Shown here: one piece after another, positions 33,017-38,536 of the stretch
How positions within the stretch are numbered: position 1 is the stretch's first letter
Layout: every line of letters begins with the position of its first letter
Assembly (NCBI GenBank): GCA_050248915.1
Contig: JBFWRL010000038.1
Location: forward strand, 1-38,536
From: GCA-2770975 sp050248915
GTDB lineage: Bacteria > Cyanobacteriota > Sericytochromatia > UBA7694
DNA length: 38,536 bases
Direction: 5' to 3'
Notes under the pieces: generated by a model
The model's database searches: none
Seen by the model: the letters and a program-made list of their open reading frames with translations, nothing else
What the model was told of the DNA's origin: nothing
Position numbers and translations under genes: made by a program

Positions 33017-34228
33017 ATGATCAGTGTGACAGAAGCCGAAAGGCAGATTTTCAATGAATTGATGCAGGGCCCAAAGGTTCAGTTCGAACAGGCCCCATTG
33101 GACACATCGCCCTGTGCGGTTTTGCAAGAAGACCTCTGTGCAGATCGGCCCTTGCCTCCCTTTGATCGGGTGGCCATGGATGGCATCGCCCTGGTGTGGC
33201 AAGCTTGGCAAGCCGGTCAGCGCAAATTTCCGATCGCGGGCATGCAACAAGCGGGCCAAGCCCCCTTGAGTATACAGGATCCCCTCCACTGTTTTCAGGT
33301 GATGACAGGTGCAGTGCTTCCGCTGGGTTGTGATACGGTGGTGCCGATTGAAATGATCAAGATTGAAGCAGACCAAGCAGAACTTTTGCCCGATCTCCAA
33401 CTACAGGCAGGCACACATATCCATCGCTGTGGCAGCGACGCGGCACTTGGGCAGGTTTTGTTGGCTGCCCAGAGTCGCTTATTGGCTCCCCAATGGGCCG
33501 TTGCAGCCTCGATAGGTGCAACTGAGGTCAAGGTTTCAGCCTTGCCAAAGATGGCGATCATCAGCACAGGGGACGAATTGGTTTCCCCAGAAATGACCCC
33601 ACTTCCCCATCAAATCCGCAGTTCAAACCGCTATTTTTTGGCTGCGGCTTTGGCCCAAGCCGGTTATAAACAGGTTTCTGCCTACCATTATGCCGATCAA
33701 AAAACACAACTCAAAAGTGGACTTGATGCCATTTTGGCTGAACATGGCCTCTTGATTCTCTCTGGCGGCGTATCCATGGGAGAGTTTGATTTTGTGCCTT
33801 CTGTTTTAAAAGAATTGGGGGTGCGAGAGGTCTTTCACAAGGTCCGGCAACGCCCTGGCAAACCACTTTGGTTTGGGGTCGGGCCACAAGGGCAGTTGGT
33901 TTTTGGCCTGCCTGGCAATCCTGTCTCTGCCGCCATCTGCTTTTATCGCTACGTCTTGCCTGCCCTTTGGCAATTGGAGCAGCGCCCAGTGAAACCCAAA
34001 TATGCCATTTTGACCGAGGCCTATCATTTTGGCAAAAATTTGACTTGTTTTTTGCCTGTAAGCGTGGATTATGCAAAGACCGGCCAGATCTTGGCAACCC
34101 CTTTAAAAGGCAATGGTTCCGGGGATTTTGTCTCCCTCGCAGGCAGCGATGGTTTTTTGGAATTGCCTCCTGGCCCGTGTGACTATGAACAGGGCGCAGC
34201 TTTTCCGCTTTGGCTCTGGCAGACTTAA
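33017..34228 (+). CDS. moeA: Molybdopterin molybdenumtransferase MoeA
   Basis: Inserts molybdate into adenylated molybdopterin to make active Mo-cofactor in the cytoplasm. At 403 aa from the ATG at 33017 it is near the usual 400. A GTG at 32963 would only add a non-conserved 18-residue leader. Motifs are LPPFDRVAMDGIAL (residues about 49-62), MTGAVLP, SGGVSMGEFDFV, KVRQRPGKPLWFG and GLPGNPVSAAICF. It is the first gene of an uninterrupted six-gene Mo cofactor/uptake operon, and moaC follows after 17 bases. Its probable leaderless start sets the whole operon's transcription start. Confidence 0.95.
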   Translation: MISVTEAERQIFNELMQGPKVQFEQAPLDTSPCAVLQEDLCADRPLPPFDRVAMDGIALVWQAWQAGQRKFPIAGMQQAGQAPLSIQDPLHCFQVMTGAVLPLGCDTVVPIEMIKIEADQAELLPDLQLQAGTHIHRCGSDAALGQVLLAAQSRLLAPQWAVAASIGATEVKVSALPKMAIISTGDELVSPEMTPLPHQIRSSNRYFLAAALAQAGYKQVSAYHYADQKTQLKSGLDAILAEHGLLILSGGVSMGEFDFVPSVLKELGVREVFHKVRQRPGKPLWFGVGPQGQLVFGLPGNPVSAAICFYRYVLPALWQLEQRPVKPKYAILTEAYHFGKNLTCFLPVSVDYAKTGQILATPLKGNGSGDFVSLAGSDGFLELPPGPCDYEQGAAFPLWLWQT

Positions 34229-34245
34229 TAAGGAGAAATACAAAG

Positions 34246-34725
34246 ATGTTGAGCCATATTGATTCGCAAAATCTGCCCACAATGGTAGACATCGGCGAGA
34301 AAGCCGTCACCCGGCGTGAAGCACGGGCTGTCAGCTCTGTTTTTTTGCCCGAGGCAGTGATCTCCATCTTAAATGCCTCTGGAGAACTGATTTCAGCCAA
34401 AGGTCCCGTCTTTCAGACCGCCATTATTGCTGGCACGATGGCCGCAAAACGCACCCACGAACTGATCCCCTTTTGCCATCCCTTGCCTTTGGAGCAAATT
34501 GAATTTGAGATCCAGCTCAAAAGTGAGGCACCAGCTCAGGTCGATATTTATTGCCGGGTCCGTGTTCATCACAAAACCGGGGTTGAAATGGAGGCCTTAA
34601 CCGGAGCCAGTATTGCAGCCTTAACGGTTTATGATATGTGCAAAGCCCTCTCACACGAAATGGTCATTCTCGAAACCCGCCTGATTGGCAAAAGCGGAGG
34701 GAAACGTGACATTGGCCAAAGCTGA
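34246..34725 (+). CDS. moaC: Cyclic pyranopterin monophosphate synthase MoaC
   Basis: 159 aa from the ATG at 34246, with AAGGAGA ideally placed (a longer frame starts at 34210 within moeA). Second step of Mo-cofactor synthesis: rearranges the MoaA product into cPMP. The family signatures are NLPTMVDIGEKAVTRREARA, AAKRTHELIPFCHPLPL and HHKTGVEMEALTGASIAALT. The partner radical-SAM enzyme MoaA is not in this window. The last 20 bases overlap the next gene. Confidence 0.96.
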   Translation: MLSHIDSQNLPTMVDIGEKAVTRREARAVSSVFLPEAVISILNASGELISAKGPVFQTAIIAGTMAAKRTHELIPFCHPLPLEQIEFEIQLKSEAPAQVDIYCRVRVHHKTGVEMEALTGASIAALTVYDMCKALSHEMVILETRLIGKSGGKRDIGQS

Positions 34726-35737
34726 TAGCTTTCATCCCTGGGTGATTGCCATCGAAGGGGGCGAAGACCCTGCCTGGGAAAAATGGCGGGCAGATCTGCG
34801 TGAGGGTTTGGAAAAATTGGGCTGGGTGGTTGGGTTCTTGCATTTGTCAAAAGATCAACCAGAAGTCAATTTACTGGCCCGACGGGCCCCGTTTCTCGAT
34901 TGTGATTTGCTGCTGATCGTGGGCAAAGTACAAGATCCGCTGATTCGTCTCAATTGTTGCGATCCAGAAACAGATGCCCCTCCCCTTGCAGACCGTGACA
35001 GGGCTTGGACGGCACAAATTGGCACAACTCGGAGCGAAGGCACAGCCCCACAAAAACCCGTCTTTGGACGCGAAGATTTACAGGGGTTGCTCTGCGCTCT
35101 GGGCGATGTTTTGGCGACACGCTTGGCCGAAACACCGCTTTATGGCCTGATTCTGGCCGGTGGCCACAGCCGACGCATGCAACAAGACAAAGCGCTGATC
35201 CATTACCATGGCCAGAGTCAATTGGTACATAGTTATCAGCTATTGAGCCACCTCTGTCAGACGGTTTTGATCGCCTGTCGTGAGTCACAAGCAGAACAGG
35301 ATTGGCCTTTGTTTCCCGAATTGCCCGCTTTGCCTTGGTCTTATGACCGCATTCCAGAATTGGGGCCGCTGGGAGGGATACTCACAGCGATGATGGCCCA
35401 CCCCCATGCGGCATTTTTGGTTGTGGCCGTGGATTTGCCCTGGTTGGATCTGGCCACCCTCGCTCATTTAATTCAAGTGCGCAAGCCACTGGGACCAGCA
35501 ACAGCTTATTTGAGCAGTTCAGACGGTCTACCTGAGCCACTTTGCGCCATTTATGAGCCCCGCATGCGCGAGCGGCTGTTTGCCTTTTGGGGACTTGGCC
35601 TGACCTGTCCCCGCAAAGCCCTGATTCATTCAGCCACCCATCTCGTTCCTTTGCCTGAAGCTTTTCGGCTGGACAATGCCAATACTCCCGACGATTTTGG
35701 CGCTATCTCACGGGCCTTGAAAAGGGAGCAAAAATGA
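34706..35737 (+). CDS. Fusion of a degenerate MobB-like domain and a MobA-type nucleotidyltransferase
   Basis: 343 aa from the GTG at 34706, with GGAGGG (34696-34701) just upstream. A TTG at 34685 is possible but less likely. The C-terminal half (about 145-343) is MobA-like: GLILAGGHSRRMQQDKALIHYHG, GPLGGILTAM and VVAVDLPWL. MobA adds GMP (or CMP in relatives) to Mo-cofactor. RMQQDK replaces the usual RMGxDK Gly with Gln. The N-terminal half (about 3-135) has the size and layout of MobB, including DCDLLLIVGKVQDP where MobB has a dLvlvEGfk-type strand. Its P-loop, however, is lost: GGEDPAWEKW stands where GxSGSGKTTL is expected. It overlaps moaC by 20 bases and modA by four. Confidence 0.85.
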   Translation: MTLAKADSFHPWVIAIEGGEDPAWEKWRADLREGLEKLGWVVGFLHLSKDQPEVNLLARRAPFLDCDLLLIVGKVQDPLIRLNCCDPETDAPPLADRDRAWTAQIGTTRSEGTAPQKPVFGREDLQGLLCALGDVLATRLAETPLYGLILAGGHSRRMQQDKALIHYHGQSQLVHSYQLLSHLCQTVLIACRESQAEQDWPLFPELPALPWSYDRIPELGPLGGILTAMMAHPHAAFLVVAVDLPWLDLATLAHLIQVRKPLGPATAYLSSSDGLPEPLCAIYEPRMRERLFAFWGLGLTCPRKALIHSATHLVPLPEAFRLDNANTPDDFGAISRALKREQK

Positions 35738-36531
35738 AAATGGGGGTGAGGTTTCAGCAGATTTGGTTTTGCTTTGGATTAATGGCCCTGAGCGGCTGGG
35801 GCTCCGGCTTTGCCCAAGCCGCAGAAATCAGGGTGGCAGCGGCCTCGGATTTGCAATTTGTGTTTAAACAATTGGCTCCCCTGTTTGAACGCCAAAGTGG
35901 ACACCAACTGCGTGTCAGTTTTGGTTCTTCGGGCAAATTTATGAGCCAAATCCAACAGGGTGCGCCCTTTGACCTCTTTTTGTCTGCAGATCAAAAATAT
36001 GTTCAGCACTTACACAGCCAAGGGCTCACTCAAGATGCCGGAAAACTGTATGCCATTGGACGGATTGTCCTCTTTGCGCCAAAGGGATCGCCCCTGAAAC
36101 CCGCAAAAGGGCTGAGCGGTTTAACTGCACTTCTCAGTCAAAAAAAACTCACCTATTTGGCAATGGCCAATCCCAGCCATGCCCCTTATGGCCGGGCAGC
36201 CCAAGAGGCCTTAACAGTCAGTGGTCTCTGGAGCCGCTTACAGGGCCATTTATTATTGGGAGAAAACGCTGCTCAAGCGACACAATTTGCCTTAAGTGGC
36301 TCCTGTGAAGGGGGGATTTTACCCCTCTCACTGGTGCTCTCGGCAGAGATGAAAGGCCAAGGTCAATTTGCCTTGATTCCAGAAAATTTGCATCAACCCT
36401 TGCGTCAACGCATGGTTTTAACCAAAGGTGCAGGAGCAGCCCCCCGAGAACTGTATCAATTTTTACAAACAGGTACCGTCCGTCAGATTTTTCTAAGATC
36501 GGGCTTTGGCCTGCCAGAAACCGAAAAATAA
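35734..36531 (+). CDS. modA: Molybdate ABC transporter substrate-binding protein ModA
   Basis: 265 aa. A signal peptide of about 32 residues ends at AQAAE, followed by the ModA opening EIRVAAASDLQFVFKQLAP. The oxyanion-binding serines are in AAASDL and FGSSGKFMSQIQ; further motifs are FDLFLSADQKYV and MANPSHAPYGRAAQEAL. It captures molybdate (and probably tungstate) in the periplasm and delivers it to ModB. ATGA overlap with the Mob fusion gene; modB begins two bases after the stop. Confidence 0.94.
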   Translation: MKMGVRFQQIWFCFGLMALSGWGSGFAQAAEIRVAAASDLQFVFKQLAPLFERQSGHQLRVSFGSSGKFMSQIQQGAPFDLFLSADQKYVQHLHSQGLTQDAGKLYAIGRIVLFAPKGSPLKPAKGLSGLTALLSQKKLTYLAMANPSHAPYGRAAQEALTVSGLWSRLQGHLLLGENAAQATQFALSGSCEGGILPLSLVLSAEMKGQGQFALIPENLHQPLRQRMVLTKGAGAAPRELYQFLQTGTVRQIFLRSGFGLPETEK

Positions 36532-36532
36532 G

Positions 36533-37222
36533 ATGAACCTTTATCCCAGCGCCCTTTGCGCCCTTTGGCTTTCGCTCAAACTGGCTCTGTTCACAGTCTT
36601 GAGTCTGTTGCCTGCGGCTCTTTTACTGGGCCGTTGGCTGGCTTGGACAAAAAGCCCTTTGCGGGCTTGGATTGAAGCAGGGGTGCTGCTACCACTGGTT
36701 TTGCCCCCCACAGTGATGGGCTTTTATTTATTACAGGCCCTGGGTCGCCCCTCTTGGCTGGGCGGTCTGTATGAATCGCTCACAGGCCAGACCCTGGTCT
36801 TTGGCTTTGAAGGGATTTTATGTGCCTCCATTTTGTTTAATCTGCCCTTTGCTGTTCAGCCCGTACAAAGGGCCTTTGCAACCATTCCACCCGAACTGCG
36901 TGAAGCAGCAGCCTGCTGTGGGCTCACCCCCGCGCGCAGCTTTTGGCTCTTGGAATGGCCCCTGGCTTGGCCAGGCATATTGGCAGCCATGTTGCTGACT
37001 TTTGCCCATACCTTGGGGGAGTTTGGGGTGGTGCTGATGGTGGGCGGCAATATTCCCGGCAAAACCCAAACCTTGGCGTTGGTGATTTACGATCGGGTTC
37101 AAGCCATGGAAATGACAGAGGCCCACCTCTTATCTTTGGGACTGGTGGGCATTTCATTTTTATCGCTGGCGGGCCTCTATCTTTTGTCTGGCCCCCGTCA
37201 ATCCGGCCCTTTTCGCGCCTAA
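36533..37222 (+). CDS. modB: Molybdate ABC transporter permease ModB
   Basis: 229-aa inner-membrane permease from the ATG at 36533, immediately after the modA stop. About five or six hydrophobic helices are visible. The cytoplasmic EAA loop that contacts ModC is ELREAAACCGLTPARSFWLL, followed by PGILAAMLLTFAHTLGEFGVVLMVGGN, a highly diagnostic ModB segment. Normal length for the family. Confidence 0.95.
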   Translation: MNLYPSALCALWLSLKLALFTVLSLLPAALLLGRWLAWTKSPLRAWIEAGVLLPLVLPPTVMGFYLLQALGRPSWLGGLYESLTGQTLVFGFEGILCASILFNLPFAVQPVQRAFATIPPELREAAACCGLTPARSFWLLEWPLAWPGILAAMLLTFAHTLGEFGVVLMVGGNIPGKTQTLALVIYDRVQAMEMTEAHLLSLGLVGISFLSLAGLYLLSGPRQSGPFRA

Positions 37223-37225
37223 ATC

Positions 37226-38293
37226 ATGCCAGATCATACAATCATTCAGATCCAGCAAAGCAAACCGATCCCGCTGCAACTAAAACTGGGCCTCAAACAA
37301 AGGGAATTTTTGGCTCTGGTAGGCCCATCTGGCGCAGGCAAAACAACGCTTTTGCGGATTTTGGCTGGCCTGTCTCAGCCCGAAAGTGGCTTTATACAAA
37401 TAGGGTCACAATGCTGCCTCAATACCCAAGAGGGTATCATGCTTTCACCCCGAGAGCGCCCTGTGGGACTGGTCTTTCAAAATTATGCCCTCTTTCCACA
37501 TTTAAATGCCTTGGAAAATATAGAGATGGCACTTCAATCATTGCCACGTAAATTGCGCCGGGCAAAAGCCCGACATTGGCTCGAAAGGGTGCAGTTAAGT
37601 CACCGTGCTAAGGCCCGTCCCAATACCCTTTCAGGGGGAGAAATGCAGCGCTTGGCTTTGGCGCGCGCCCTGGCCCGTGAGCCCCAATTGCTTTTATTGG
37701 ATGAACCGTTTGCAGCCATTGATCAAAGCCTGCGCAAACAACTCTATCTAGAATTGGCCCAGTGGCGCGATGACTTGAATTTGAGCCTGATTCTGGTCAC
37801 CCATGAGATTCAAGAAGCCCTTGCATATGCCGACCAAATGGCACTGATCAAAAATGGCAAATTGCTCCAGTGGGGGCCCCCTTGTGAGATTCAAACCCAC
37901 CCCCGCCACCCAGATGTGGTCAAAATGTTGGGAAATGAAAATTTATTTCGTGTGACACGGGCCAGTTCTGGTCAGTTTTACTGGCAAGAAGGGCCAATCA
38001 ATTTGAATCTTCCGCGCGAATTTGCGCAGGCCGAGGCAGGCCATTTCTGGGTATGGATTCCCGAAGCCGAGATCATTGTGCATACCGGGTCTGAGCCGAA
38101 TATAGATGCCAATAGCTATTTTGCCCAGGTGAACAGATGTCAGCGCCTGGGAACCATGTGGCATCTGAGACTGAGCTTGCCTTTGGGCAGCCAAGTCAAT
38201 CTGAGTTGGCCCAGTTCACTGCCCTTGGGCCAAAAACTATTGCTGACTTTTCCAGAGTCAGCCCTGAAATGTTTGCCTCATTCAGAGGATTGA
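37226..38293 (+). CDS. modC: Molybdate ABC transporter ATPase ModC
   Basis: 355 aa. Walker A GPSGAGKTT is at 33-41, followed by the Q-loop FQNYALFPH, signature LSGGEMQR, Walker B LLLLDEPF and H-loop VTHEIQEAL. The C-terminal third (about 245-355) is the regulatory region where ModC carries a Mop/TOBE domain. The sequence here is divergent, so oxyanion sensing by it is uncertain. Four bases after modB. The last 12 bases overlap the convergent kinase gene, with no terminator seen. Confidence 0.94.
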   Translation: MPDHTIIQIQQSKPIPLQLKLGLKQREFLALVGPSGAGKTTLLRILAGLSQPESGFIQIGSQCCLNTQEGIMLSPRERPVGLVFQNYALFPHLNALENIEMALQSLPRKLRRAKARHWLERVQLSHRAKARPNTLSGGEMQRLALARALAREPQLLLLDEPFAAIDQSLRKQLYLELAQWRDDLNLSLILVTHEIQEALAYADQMALIKNGKLLQWGPPCEIQTHPRHPDVVKMLGNENLFRVTRASSGQFYWQEGPINLNLPREFAQAEAGHFWVWIPEAEIIVHTGSEPNIDANSYFAQVNRCQRLGTMWHLRLSLPLGSQVNLSWPSSLPLGQKLLLTFPESALKCLPHSED

Positions 38294-38536
38294 ACCCGTA
38301 GCATCTTTAACTTTCGGCAGACACAGGGAAAAACAAGTGCCTGTGCCCATCTGGGTCTGTAGGTTTAAATTCAGCCCCAAAAGCCGGGTGAGATGATTGA
38401 CAATTGCCAATCCCAAACCTGTGGAATTTTCATCACCGGTTGGCTGGGCAGAGAGCTTGGCATATTTTTCGTAGATATGGCTCAGATCAGCGGGGGTAAA
38501 ACCCGGCCCCTGATCTTCAATCTCAATCAGCCAATG
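38282..38536 (-). CDS. Sensor histidine kinase, C-terminal ATPase fragment
   Basis: The reverse strand is open from the window edge to a TGA at 38284-38282; 84 residues are visible and the start is outside. Motifs of the HATPase_c domain are present: G1 box EDQGPGF, G2 box STGLGLAIV, and a final GTGTCFSLCLP. It would phosphorylate a response regulator encoded beyond the window. The gene is convergent with modC and overlaps its end by 12 bases. Confidence 0.85.
   Translation of the reverse strand, partial: HWLIEIEDQGPGFTPADLSHIYEKYAKLSAQPTGDENSTGLGLAIVNHLTRLLGLNLNLQTQMGTGTCFSLCLPKVKDATGSIL

Noticed and set aside
33711..34400. Reverse 229-aa open frame opposite moeA/moaC
   Set aside because: It is antisense to two recognised genes; the product is Arg/Gln/Pro-rich with no motif.
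36943..37551. Forward 202-aa open frame across modB and modC
   Set aside because: It is out of frame with two strongly supported transporter genes.
1..38536. tRNA, rRNA, insertion sequence, integrase or attachment site
   Set aside because: No T-loop-like GTTCGAATCC segments, transposase-like proteins or flanking inverted repeats were seen on either strand.

Overview
The window is a compact bacterial chromosome segment of moderate GC with 32 protein-coding genes, no tRNA or rRNA, no CRISPR array and no insertion sequence that I can see. Lipoprotein and Sec signal peptides, MurA and GlmM, an RRM protein with a glycine-rich tail (a type common in cyanobacteria) and many secreted repeat proteins suggest a free-living, probably diderm bacterium. 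A non-photosynthetic relative of cyanobacteria would fit, but this assignment is a weak inference.

Layout. 1-3611: a truncated secreted protein (-), a TylF-like methyltransferase (+) and radA (-). 3817-8891: a two-helix K+ channel with RCK domains, a Kef-type cation/proton antiporter and an alanine/glycine:cation symporter, all (+), closed by a strong terminator. 9227-10675: murA. 10847-14646: two coupled ankyrin-repeat lipoproteins. 14649-19603 (-): a likely operon metG, a coiled-coil protein, glmM and an MprF-C-like acyltransferase. 19702-22075 (+): a secreted unknown, then a TetR regulator translationally coupled to a His-box hydroxylase. 22133-26694: a glycine-rich membrane-type unknown (-), an RRM protein, a large conserved unknown and an ABC-F ATPase overlapping it. 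26742-30025 (-): a ceramidase-like enzyme, a lipoprotein, a TPR protein and a DUF302 protein. 30164-32931: a small unknown, an ALDH7-type dehydrogenase (-) and a PhnA-type protein. 33017-38293 (+): molybdenum cofactor and molybdate uptake operon moeA-moaC-mobB/A-like-modA-modB-modC. 38282-38536 (-): the end of a sensor histidine kinase.

How the genes work together. ModABC imports molybdate, MoaC makes the pyranopterin intermediate, MoeA inserts Mo, and the MobA-type protein attaches the nucleotide. The channel, Kef antiporter and symporter form an ion/solute transport block. MurA and GlmM both serve peptidoglycan precursor supply.

The most unusual signal is regulatory. At four genes (start codons at 1335-, 20715+, 23331+ and 33017+), and perhaps a fifth (22895+), a -10-like hexamer ends exactly six bases before the ATG and no Shine-Dalgarno sequence is present. 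This is the signature expected for leaderless mRNAs, while neighbouring genes carry clear Shine-Dalgarno sites. Other points of interest are a degenerate MobB-like domain fused to MobA, long A tracts in an ankyrin gene, an insertion in the AGCS symporter, and several operator-like palindromes.
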